The notes under the pieces: model-generated
What the model was told of the DNA's origin: nothing
The model's input: the letters and a program-made list of their open reading frames with translations, nothing else
Databases searched by the model: none
From: Pelomonas parva
GTDB taxonomy: Bacteria > Pseudomonadota > Gammaproteobacteria > Burkholderiales > Burkholderiaceae_C
Length of the DNA stretch: 64,000 bases
NCBI RefSeq assembly: GCF_043555835.1
Contig: NZ_JBIGHV010000002.1
Coordinates: forward strand, 620,001-684,000
Direction: 5' to 3'
Shown: one piece after another, positions 27,205 through 34,640 of the stretch
Layout: every line of letters begins with the position of its first letter
How positions within the stretch are numbered: the stretch's first letter is position 1
Program-made: the position numbers and the translations under genes

Positions 27205-28470
27205 CTATCTGAAATTGTGAGCAGCTGTTTGCCGGCCCGCCGGTGCGGCCTTGCCGAGCGCCAGCAGCTGCTGGGCCGTCCATGGCCGCCCTTCGGCGCC
27301 GGTCAGCAGGTGCGCGATGGCCGGCCCGTCCAGCGCCGGCTGGGCGGACAGCATCAGCGCGACGACACCGCTGACCTGGGCTGCCGCCATGGACGAGCCG
27401 CTGGCGAAGTCGTAGCGGCCGCCGGGCTGCAGCGTCAGCACATCGCGGCCGGGCGCCTGCAGCGGTGCGGCGCCGTCGGCCTGGCCGGTCGCGGCGACCG
27501 AGATGACGCCCGGGACGCCGGCCGGGAAGCCGCGGCGCAGGCCATCGGCCGGCAGCGCGGCGACGACGCTGCGGCCCTGGCGCAGCAGCTGCTGCAGCAA
27601 CTGGGTCAGCAGCGGGTCGTCGGGGCCGCCCAGGCTCAGGTTGATGACGCGGGCGTCGCTGGCCAGCACGGCCACCAGCGCCTTGGCCAGCGTGAAGCTG
27701 TTGCAGCGGGCCCGGCCGTTCGCGGCGCCGTACCAGCAGGCGCGGTAGAGGCTGAGGCGGGCGTCCGGCGCGATGCCGACGATGCCCTGGCCGTTGTTGC
27801 CGGTGGCCGCGATCAGCCCCAGCACCTCGGTGCCATGCCGCTCGGCCAGCGCCGCCGCCGGGCGCTCGTCGACGAGGTTGTGGAGTGCGATGGCGCGGCC
27901 GTTCAGGTCGGGGTGGTCGGTCTGCGCGCCGGTGTCGATCACGGCGATGTGCACGCCGCGGCCGGTGCTCAGGCGGTGCGCCTGCGGCACACCCAGCGCG
28001 AGGAAGCCCTGCTGCAGCGGCAGGTAGGGGTCGTCATAGCGCACGCCCGGCGCGTCGGTGGCGAGCGGCTCGAAGTCGTGCAGCGGTTGCGCCAGCTGCA
28101 CCTGCGCGTCCTGGGCCAGTGCGGCCAGCACCGCGTCGCGCGAGGCGTCGGGTGCGATCTCGAACACCACGCAGTGCACGCCCAGCACGGGAATGGGCCA
28201 GGCCGCCGCCTCGCGCAGCTGGTGGCGCCGCGCCACGTCGGCCAGCACGCGGGCCGCCTGCTCGCCCTGCGTGTAGCGCGGCGTGCCGCCGTAGCTGGAC
28301 AGGCTGGTGCCGGCGCGGGACGGCAGCCGCTGCAGCGGGTTGGCCACGGCCACGACGACGAAGCGGTCGCTGCGGGCCTGCATGTCGGCGTCGGCGCCGG
28401 CCGGTGCGGTGGGCGCGCTGGCGCAGCCGGCCAGCGCCAGCAGCAGCGCAACGAGCAGGGCCCACCTCAT
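27205..28470 (-). CDS. S8 family serine peptidase (subtilisin-like lipoprotein)
   Basis: A 421-residue subtilase with a lipoprotein signal ending LALAGC (C16), a prodomain-like region (about 35-135) and a catalytic domain. The triad is D179 (AVIDTG), H212 (ERHGTE) and S360 (ASGSSMAAA). The oxyanion-hole Asn normally in an AAGNxG motif is not seen; the aligned segment reads VVAALPADG, so catalysis may be weak or altered. The start overlaps the anti-sigma gene by 4 bases. Together with the ECF sigma factor it forms a three-gene unit, probably with an envelope signalling role. Confidence 0.88.
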   Translation of the reverse strand: MRWALLVALLLALAGCASAPTAPAGADADMQARSDRFVVVAVANPLQRLPSRAGTSLSSYGGTPRYTQGEQAARVLADVARRHQLREAAAWPIPVLGVHCVVFEIAPDASRDAVLAALAQDAQVQLAQPLHDFEPLATDAPGVRYDDPYLPLQQGFLALGVPQAHRLSTGRGVHIAVIDTGAQTDHPDLNGRAIALHNLVDERPAAALAERHGTEVLGLIAATGNNGQGIVGIAPDARLSLYRACWYGAANGRARCNSFTLAKALVAVLASDARVINLSLGGPDDPLLTQLLQQLLRQGRSVVAALPADGLRRGFPAGVPGVISVAATGQADGAAPLQAPGRDVLTLQPGGRYDFASGSSMAAAQVSGVVALMLSAQPALDGPAIAHLLTGAEGRPWTAQQLLALGKAAPAGRQTAAHNFR

Positions 28471-29102
28471 GGCGCTGCCTGCAGCGGTTCCACCAGCAGC
28501 AGCTCGGGGCGGGCGCGCAGGCGGGCCAGCAGCGCCGGCAGGTCGGCGTGCGTGGCCACCGGCGTCAGCGCGTAGGCGCCTGCTTGATTGGGCCCGCTGG
28601 TGACTTGCAGGCCTTCCGCCAGCAGCAACGCCTGCCAGGCGGCCAGGCTGAGCTGCGGCGCGGGCACCACGCGCAGGCGGCCGGTGTCGGCCGGCCCGGC
28701 CTGGCTGAGCGTGCGGTAGGCCGCGTCCTCGTGCTGCCAGGCGCGTGGCGCCAGCACGGCCAGCGCCACGGCCTGCAGCGCCACGCAGGCGGCCAGCGCG
28801 AGGCTCAGTCGCTGGGGGCGCGCGGGCGCTGGCCTGGGCTGCTCGTCCAGCCCCTCCAGCTCGATGCGCTGCAGCAGCCGCTCCAGGCCTTGCTCGGCGC
28901 TCGGCGACGGGTTCGCGGGCAGTTGCAGTGCGGCCTGCAGCCGCTGCTGGCGGGCCATCTCGTCGCGGCAGGCCGCGCAGCTGGCCAGATGCCGTGCCAC
29001 CTCGGCCTGCTGGCCGGCGTCGGCCTGGCCGTTCAGCACCCAGGGCATCAGGGCCTGGACGCGGGCATGGCTCGCGTCGTCGTGACCGGGGGTGGGACTC
29101 AT
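28467..29102 (-). CDS. Transmembrane anti-sigma factor with zinc finger (zf-HC2)
   Basis: A 211-residue anti-sigma factor. The cytoplasmic N-terminus holds the zinc-binding anti-sigma motif H38-x3-C42-x2-C45 (HLASCAAC). One membrane helix spans about 99-118. The periplasmic part (about 120-211) has a beta-alpha-beta-beta-alpha-beta pattern ending ARPELLLVEPLQ, which resembles the subtilase prodomain of the next gene (AQDAQVQLAQPLH). It overlaps both the sigma gene (stop/start) and the subtilase gene by 4 bases. It should hold the ECF factor inactive; the periplasmic domain may sense or bind the protease. Confidence 0.85.
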   Translation of the reverse strand: MSPTPGHDDASHARVQALMPWVLNGQADAGQQAEVARHLASCAACRDEMARQQRLQAALQLPANPSPSAEQGLERLLQRIELEGLDEQPRPAPARPQRLSLALAACVALQAVALAVLAPRAWQHEDAAYRTLSQAGPADTGRLRVVPAPQLSLAAWQALLLAEGLQVTSGPNQAGAYALTPVATHADLPALLARLRARPELLLVEPLQAAP

Positions 29103-29686
29103 GGCAGGTTCTCCTTCAGCGGCGCGGCGTCGCCGGCCAGTGCGGGCAGCAGGTTGCGCAGCTTCAGCCGCGCCTGGAAGAGCCGTGACTTCAGCGTGCC
29201 CACCGGCGCCTGCGTGATGGCGGCAGCCTCCTCCAGCGAGTGGCCGCCGGCATACACCAGCTCGACGATGACGCGCTGCTCCCAGCTCAGCTTGCTCAGC
29301 CCCTTGTCCAGCCAGTCGCGCAGTTCGCGTTGCTCGGCCGGCTCGTCGGCGGCTGCGGTGGCGGGCAGGTCATCGTCGTCCAGGCTGTCCAGGTCGTCAG
29401 GGCCGTCGCGGCGCAGCGCCTTCAGGCCGCAGCGGTAGGCGATGCCGATGATCCAGGTCGACACCCGCGAGTCGCCACGAAAGCCGCCGGCCTTCTGCCA
29501 GACGATCCAGAAGCTGTCGTTGACGATCTCGTCCATCAGGTCGGTGCGGCGGGTCAGCCGGGTGAGGAACTGGCACAGGCGCGGGTGGTAGGCGCGGTAC
29601 AGCGTGGCCAGCGCCGCGCGGTCGCCGCCGGCCACGGCGCGCAGCAGTTGTTGGTCGACCTCGTCGGGTCGTGGTGTGAAGCTCAT
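29099..29686 (-). CDS. ECF-family RNA polymerase sigma factor
   Basis: A 195-residue sigma-70 family protein of ECF size. Region 2 covers about 22-92 (LYRAYHPRLCQFLTRLTRRT through DSFWIVWQKAGGF and STWIIGIAYR). After an acidic linker (DDLDSLDDDDLPA), region 4 covers about 130-182 (LSWEQRVIVELVYAGGHSLE, then TLKSRLFQARLKLRNLL). First gene of a tightly overlapping operon with its anti-sigma factor and a subtilase. The target promoters are unknown. Confidence 0.92.
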   Translation of the reverse strand: MSFTPRPDEVDQQLLRAVAGGDRAALATLYRAYHPRLCQFLTRLTRRTDLMDEIVNDSFWIVWQKAGGFRGDSRVSTWIIGIAYRCGLKALRRDGPDDLDSLDDDDLPATAAADEPAEQRELRDWLDKGLSKLSWEQRVIVELVYAGGHSLEEAAAITQAPVGTLKSRLFQARLKLRNLLPALAGDAAPLKENLP

Positions 29687-29748
29687 GGCATCGGGGTCAG
29701 GTCACTGGCCGTGTGTGCCGCGTTCGGCGCGCACGGTTGCACGCCCCG

Positions 29749-30426
29749 TCAAAACATTCGCGTCAGCGCGATGGACAGGTGGCCCGGCGTGCTGCTGGGC
29801 ATCAGGCGGCGCGCCTGCGGGCTGGACGCGAGCAGGTTGGCCTCGGCCCGCCAGTCGCCCGCCTGCCAGGCCAGGCCCAGGCTGCCGTAGGCGTAGGCGC
29901 CGCGGTTGCGCACGCGCGCCAGGCCCAGCGCCGCCTGGGCCGACCATTGCGGCCCCAGCGACCAGCGGCCGCCCGCGTCCAGCGCCCATTGCAGCGCCGG
30001 GGTGCCGGGCGCCGGGTGCAGGTAGTGGAAGCCGGTTGCGCCCAGCATGAAGCGGTCGCGCCAGCGCAGCTCCAGCGCCGCCTCCCAGCGGTCGAAGCCG
30101 CGGCCGGTCGGTCCGCCGCCGGGGTAGCCGTAGTACTGCAGCGCGACCTGGCGCTGCCAGTCGCCGGCCAGCGGCCGGTCGTGCGCAGCGCGCAGCACGA
30201 CGCGGGCGTTGCGCAGGCCGTTGCTGGGCACGCCCAGCGCGCCACCGACCGACCAGCCGGTGGCGTCGTACAGCGACACGGCCGCCTGGGCGATGGGGCG
30301 CCGCAGGCCGACGAAGGCACCGCGCTCCGTCAGTTCGCTGCTGACGGCCAGCTCGGCGCTGAGGCTGCGCGTCTGCGCCGCAGCGGCGCCGGCGCACAGC
30401 AGCAACAACGACGCCGCGGGTCTCAA
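29749..30426 (-). CDS. Putative TorF-like porin (TTG start)
   Basis: A 225-residue exported beta-rich protein. The start is inferred as TTG at 30426: it overlaps the stop of the upstream NmrA gene in the pattern TTGA and gives a compact signal peptide RPAASLLLLCAGAAAAQ. No ATG is available before the signal. The mature part opens SLSAELAVSSELTERGAFVG and is made of alternating strands ending LSIALTRMF with a C-terminal Phe, as in outer-membrane barrels. It resembles the TorF/TIGR02001 family of putative porins. Function is unknown. Confidence 0.65.
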   Translation of the reverse strand: MRPAASLLLLCAGAAAAQTRSLSAELAVSSELTERGAFVGLRRPIAQAAVSLYDATGWSVGGALGVPSNGLRNARVVLRAAHDRPLAGDWQRQVALQYYGYPGGGPTGRGFDRWEAALELRWRDRFMLGATGFHYLHPAPGTPALQWALDAGGRWSLGPQWSAQAALGLARVRNRGAYAYGSLGLAWQAGDWRAEANLLASSPQARRLMPSSTPGHLSIALTRMF

Positions 30427-31298
30427 AGGGCCCGCAGCGCGTCGGCCTTCTGCACCAGCCAGTCGTCGAAGCTCTGCGGCTTGCGGCCGGTCAGCGCCTC
30501 GAAGTCGCCGGTCACCTCGGCCACGCGGCCGGCGGCGGTGTTGGTGTCGAACGAGGCGTACACCTCGGCGATCTGCGGCGGCAGGGCGGCGCCCTTCAGG
30601 CCGTCGACGATGGCGGCCAGCGGCACCTGCACCACGCTCAGGCCGCGGCCGGTGGCGGCGCTGATGCGGCGGGCCATGTCGGCCTTGGTCAGCGCCTCGG
30701 GGCCCGACAGCGTCAGCACGCGCTGGCCGGCAAAGCCGTCCGCCAGCGCGGTGGCGGCGGCCAGCGCCAGGTCGTCGCGGGCGATGTCGGCGCTGGGCTG
30801 GCCTTCGTCGGCGGTGTACCACTGGCCGCCGGCCAGCGCGTGCGGCAGGCTGCCGAACAGGTTCTCGAAGTACCAGTGGTTGCGCAGCACCGTCCAGCCG
30901 GCCAAGCCGGCGCCGGCCAGCGCCTGCTCGCTGCCCAGGTGCTCGGGCGCCAGCAGCAGCGGCGAGCCCTCGGGCCTGGGCATGGAGGTGTAGACGACAT
31001 GCTGCACGCCGGCTGCGCTCGCCGCCGCGATGGCGGCCTGGTGCTGGGCCAGGCGGCGGCCGAGGGCGTCGGTGCTGATCAACAGCAGGCGGCTGGCGCC
31101 CTGCAGCGCGCCGGGTAGCGTGGCGGGGGCGTCCAGGTCGAAGGTGCGCACCTGCACGCCTTGTGCGGCCCACGTGGCCAGTGTCGCGGGCTGGCGGGTG
31201 AGGGCCAGGATCTGGCCGGCCGGATGGCCCAGCGTGTGGACAAGATGGTGGAGGACGCGCTGGCCGAGTGCGCCGGAGGCGCCGGTGATTGCAAGCAT
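30423..31298 (-). CDS. NmrA/QorB-like NAD(P)-binding oxidoreductase
   Basis: A 291-residue atypical SDR. The N-terminal Rossmann motif is ITGASGALGQRVLHHL. The middle has NHWYFENLFGSLPHALAGG and the distal region ALTKADMARRISAATGRGLSV, as in NAD(P)H:quinone oxidoreductase QorB-type proteins of the NmrA family. It diverges from an HxlR regulator 79 bases away, the arrangement known for quinone-responsive pairs such as QorR with its quinone oxidoreductase. It probably reduces quinones or other electrophiles, possibly oxidised products of phenolic substrates. Confidence 0.82.
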   Translation of the reverse strand: MLAITGASGALGQRVLHHLVHTLGHPAGQILALTRQPATLATWAAQGVQVRTFDLDAPATLPGALQGASRLLLISTDALGRRLAQHQAAIAAASAAGVQHVVYTSMPRPEGSPLLLAPEHLGSEQALAGAGLAGWTVLRNHWYFENLFGSLPHALAGGQWYTADEGQPSADIARDDLALAAATALADGFAGQRVLTLSGPEALTKADMARRISAATGRGLSVVQVPLAAIVDGLKGAALPPQIAEVYASFDTNTAAGRVAEVTGDFEALTGRKPQSFDDWLVQKADALRAL

Positions 31299-31352
31299 GA
31301 GAGAGCTTCTGAGGGTGGAAGGTGCGGCAGTCTAGTAAGGTACAGTCTGTTT

Positions 31353-31366
31353 GGTAAGTACATACC
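31353..31366. promoter_or_regulatory. Candidate HxlR operator GGTAAGTACATACC
   Basis: A 14-bp near-palindrome (one mismatched pair, GTAC centre) in the gap between the divergent NmrA and HxlR genes, 11 bases before the HxlR start. Related GGTAAGTA and AAGGTAC words flank it (31371-31378 and 31338-31343). HxlR dimers bind such dyads next to their own promoters. Confidence 0.5.
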
Positions 31367-31377
31367 TGAAGGTAAGT

Positions 31378-31767
31378 ATGCAAGCCTCCCCCTCTGCCGA
31401 CACCGGCCACCCCCTGCCGACCCGCGGCGCGCTGTTCGCGTCGCGCTGCCCGTCGCGGCAGCTGTTCCAGCATGTGACCAGCCTGTGGGCGGTGCTGATC
31501 CTCGTCACGCTGCGCGACGAGGGGCGGCTGCGCTTCAGCGACCTGCGGCGGCGCGCCGAGGGCGTCAGCGAGAAGATGCTGGCGCAGACGCTGCAGACGC
31601 TGGCCCGCGACGGCCTCATCGAGCGCCATGCCCGGCCGGTGGTGCCGCCGCACGTCGAGTACACGCTGACGCCGCTGGGGCAGGACATTGCCGCCCATGT
31701 GCATGCGCTGGTGGACTGCGTGGAGGGCAACCTGATGCGCTCACTGCAGGCGCAAACAGCTTCCTAG
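31378..31767 (+). CDS. HxlR family transcriptional regulator
   Basis: A 129-residue winged-helix regulator. It keeps the family N-terminal cysteine in SRCPSRQLFQHVTSLWAVLI, where HxlR proteins usually have CP...GgKW. The helix-turn-helix follows (RFSDLRRRAEGVSEKMLAQTLQTLARDGLI) and the wing ends VEYTLTPLG. The single cysteine suggests thiol-based quinone or aldehyde sensing as in QorR/HypR. It diverges from the NmrA oxidoreductase, its likely target, and converges on the carboxylesterase with a 4-base overlap. I chose the ATG at 31378, preceded by AAGG, over a TTG nine codons earlier. Confidence 0.85.
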   Translation: MQASPSADTGHPLPTRGALFASRCPSRQLFQHVTSLWAVLILVTLRDEGRLRFSDLRRRAEGVSEKMLAQTLQTLARDGLIERHARPVVPPHVEYTLTPLGQDIAAHVHALVDCVEGNLMRSLQAQTAS

Positions 31768-33506
31768 ATCTCCATCACCGGCCGGAACGCCTCGGCCGCC
31801 TCACTGCGGCCCAGCCGGGCGCGCAGGCGCTCGTAGGCGGCGGCATCGACAACGCCCGCGATCAGCGGCGTCCACAGGAACAGCCGCGCAAAGCAGCGCA
31901 GGCGCTGCAGGGCGCTGTGCGCGGAAGGCTGCTCCAGCTCGGCCTGCAGCGTGGCCAGCGACTCGCGCATCGCGGCCATGCGCAGCCCGCCGTCGCGCGG
32001 CGTGTCGAACACCAGGCTGTCGGCGCCCTGCAGGCGGCGTGCGGGCCAGGGCGGGCCGCCGGCCACCTCGGGCCGGCCGTGGCGGGCGAAGGCGGTCCAG
32101 GCCGAGCCCATCGCGTCGCACAGGGCGCGGCGGCCCGCGCGGTTGAAGGGCGTGTTGACCTGGAAGATGTCGAACTCGCCGGCCAGGTCGCGGAAGGCGA
32201 AGGCCTGCTCCATCGCATGGGCGGCGCCGAGCAGCAGGTCGGGGCGGATGAAGGGAATGGCGGGCGCCTCGTCCCAGTCGAAGCGGTAGGTCCAGACGTC
32301 GGCATGGCCGCCTTCCAGCATCGCGTCCGCCGGCCGGTCGACGTGGTGGGCGCGCCAGGCGCGCGACATCATGCCGGACTCGTAGCGGTAGGCCGCGCGG
32401 TCCTTCAGCACCGGCAGCTTGCCGCCGATCAGCCGGCAGTGCTCCGGCTTGCCGGCCAGGAAGGTGCGGAACTCGTCGCGGTTGCTGCCCAGCAGCACCG
32501 GCACGCGGTTCCAGTCGCCCTGACTGAACAGCTCGGGCAGCGGCGCCAGCGGCAGCACGACGCCGTCGCGGATGGGGCGCGGAGCCAGGTAGATGCCTTC
32601 GCTGCCGTGCGCATGCACGGCCAGCAGTTCAGCCGGGCTGAGGCTGCGCAGCCAGGTCGCCAGGTCATCGGGCGCCGCCGCCAGCCCGGCGCGGGCCAGC
32701 AGGCGGCGCACCACCTCCTCGCTGCCGCAGCGGTGGCTGTCCAGCGGCGAGTCCAGGCCGCGGATGGCCTCGTCGCGGCTGAAGCTCTCGCACACCGGGC
32801 TCTGGGCGATGGCACGGTGGAACAGCCCCTTGGCCAGCGGGCTGGCCAGCAGCATCAGCACCTGCTGGCCGCCGGCCGATTCGCCGAACACGGTGACGCA
32901 GCCGGGGTCGCCGCCGAAGGCCGCGATGTGGCTCTGCACCCAGCGCAGCGCGGCGATCAGGTCAAGCAGCGCGAAGTTGCCGGAGCAGTCTTCTCCGCTC
33001 AGGTCCGGCGCCTGCTGCAGCGCCGGGTGGGCGAACCAGCCCAGCACGCCCAGCCGGTAGTTCACCGTGACGACGATGACCCGGTCCCGTGCGGCCAGGT
33101 TGCGGGCCACGTCGAAGGTGGCGGCCGTGCCGACGGCGTTGCCGCCGCCGTGTATCCACACCATGACCGGCAGCGGCCCCTCCACATCGACGGGCGCGAA
33201 CACATTCAGCCACAGGCAGTCCTCGTCGCCGACGACCTGGCCGTGCTGGCTGGCGGGCAGCGCGGCGATGCGGCCAGCGAACTGCGGCGCGATGGCGCCA
33301 TGGCCCAGCGCCTGCAGCTCGCCATCCCAGCGCGGTGCCGGCTGCGGCGCACGCCAGCGCAGCGGCCCCAGCGGCGGCGCGGCGTAGCGCAGGCCGCGCC
33401 AGGCGTGCACTTCACCGCCGGCGCTGGCGGGTTCGCGTGAGCCGATGACGGTGCCCGAAGGCGTGTCGCGGCGGCTGAAGGGGGCGGGCAGGCGAGGGGT
33501 GGTCAT
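31764..33506 (-). CDS. Type-B carboxylesterase
   Basis: A 580-residue carboxylesterase/lipase of the COesterase family. The oxyanion-hole motif is WIHGGG (117-122) and the nucleophile S210 lies in FGESAGG. A SNRDEF acid and a GAAHAMEQ histidine segment complete the triad. No signal peptide is seen, so it is probably cytoplasmic. It is the last gene of the nine-gene aldehyde dehydrogenase operon, 30 bases after the binding-protein gene. It may release hydroxycinnamate from plant esters, but no sequence feature proves the substrate. Confidence 0.87.
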   Translation of the reverse strand: MTTPRLPAPFSRRDTPSGTVIGSREPASAGGEVHAWRGLRYAAPPLGPLRWRAPQPAPRWDGELQALGHGAIAPQFAGRIAALPASQHGQVVGDEDCLWLNVFAPVDVEGPLPVMVWIHGGGNAVGTAATFDVARNLAARDRVIVVTVNYRLGVLGWFAHPALQQAPDLSGEDCSGNFALLDLIAALRWVQSHIAAFGGDPGCVTVFGESAGGQQVLMLLASPLAKGLFHRAIAQSPVCESFSRDEAIRGLDSPLDSHRCGSEEVVRRLLARAGLAAAPDDLATWLRSLSPAELLAVHAHGSEGIYLAPRPIRDGVVLPLAPLPELFSQGDWNRVPVLLGSNRDEFRTFLAGKPEHCRLIGGKLPVLKDRAAYRYESGMMSRAWRAHHVDRPADAMLEGGHADVWTYRFDWDEAPAIPFIRPDLLLGAAHAMEQAFAFRDLAGEFDIFQVNTPFNRAGRRALCDAMGSAWTAFARHGRPEVAGGPPWPARRLQGADSLVFDTPRDGGLRMAAMRESLATLQAELEQPSAHSALQRLRCFARLFLWTPLIAGVVDAAAYERLRARLGRSEAAEAFRPVMEI

Positions 33507-33536
33507 GTGGGGTTTCCGTTTCGGGGCTGGTCGGTG

Positions 33537-34640
33537 TCAGCGGCGGGCCACGCCGTCGCGGCCGCGCACGCCCAGTTCGGCGAAGTCCGAGCCGTGGCGC
33601 TGTTCCGGCGTGAGGTTCAAGTCAAAGCCGCCCAGCGGTCGTCGGCCCCAGGCCTGCAGCGCGCGCACCAGGTCGGCCGGGCTGTCGGCGCTGCGGCCGC
33701 GCCGCAAGGCCTCGATGCAGAGCAGGGTGTGCAGATAGCCGCCCAGGCCCTCGAAGGTGACGGCGTCCGGCGAGCCGAAGCGCTCGGCATCGCGGCCGAA
33801 GTCGCGCACGAGTGGCAGCTGCGAGGCCTCGGGGTTGGGCAGCACCGTGGTGAAGCCCAGGCCGTGGCCGCGCAGCATGCGCATCTGCTCGGTCAGGCCG
33901 GTGCTGGGCGCGGTCATCAGCATCGCCGGCAGGCCGGCCACGGTGGTGGGGGCGGTCTGGCTCAGGGCCTCCAGGCTGTCGGGGCCCAGGCTCAGCACAG
34001 CGGCGCCGGCCGCATCGGAGGCCTGCGCCAGCGTGGCCGCCGGCCGCGCGGGGTCGACCGGCAGCCGCAGCACGGTGATGCCGGCGGCCTGCAGCGCGCG
34101 GGCCAGCGCGGCCTCGCGCACCGGCTCGTGGCCGTCGGCCAGCAGCGCCACCTGGGCCACCGACAGCACGCGCAACTGGCCGGCGAGCAGCCGGGCCTCG
34201 CGGGCATCGTCGGGTCGCAGCGTGAACACATGCCGCACGGCCGGCGCGCGCAGCCGCGCGTCGCCGGAGAACGGGCCCACCAGCGGCAGGCCGACCTGGG
34301 CGCTGGCTTGCGCGGCGGCGTGGCAGGCCTGTTCGCCCACGCAGTTCAGCAGGACAAGAGCGCCCTGTTCGCGCAGGCGGCGCACGTTGTCCGCCAGCCG
34401 CCGGGCGTCGCCGCCGTCGTCCAGCGTCAGCAGCTCCACACGCCGGCCCAGCAGGCCGCCGCCCGCGTTGGCACGCTCCACGGCGAGCAGGGCGCCGGCG
34501 CGCACGCGGTTGGCGGTGGTGAAGCCGGTGCCGGTCATGGGCAGGGACTGGCCCAGCACGACCGGTGCGCCCGCCGGCTGGCCCAGCGCGGGCATGGCCG
34601 CCAGCAGCGGGGCGACGAGCGCGGCGCGGCGCCTCAGCAC
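33537..34640 (-). CDS. ABC transporter substrate-binding protein, orphan (Peripla_BP_6)
   Basis: A 367-residue periplasmic binding protein of the branched-chain amino-acid/amide type. It has a Sec signal (RRRAALVAPLLAAMPALGQP), then VVLGQSLPMTGTGFTTANRV at the domain start and the LLTLDDGGDARR and LVGPFSGDARLR segments of the family. No permease or ATPase gene is near. It overlaps the chemoreceptor gene by 7 bases, which suggests it may present ligand to the receptor instead of, or as well as, serving uptake. Homologues bind aromatic acids in several bacteria, but the ligand here is unknown. Confidence 0.85.
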   Translation of the reverse strand: MLRRRAALVAPLLAAMPALGQPAGAPVVLGQSLPMTGTGFTTANRVRAGALLAVERANAGGGLLGRRVELLTLDDGGDARRLADNVRRLREQGALVLLNCVGEQACHAAAQASAQVGLPLVGPFSGDARLRAPAVRHVFTLRPDDAREARLLAGQLRVLSVAQVALLADGHEPVREAALARALQAAGITVLRLPVDPARPAATLAQASDAAGAAVLSLGPDSLEALSQTAPTTVAGLPAMLMTAPSTGLTEQMRMLRGHGLGFTTVLPNPEASQLPLVRDFGRDAERFGSPDAVTFEGLGGYLHTLLCIEALRRGRSADSPADLVRALQAWGRRPLGGFDLNLTPEQRHGSDFAELGVRGRDGVARR

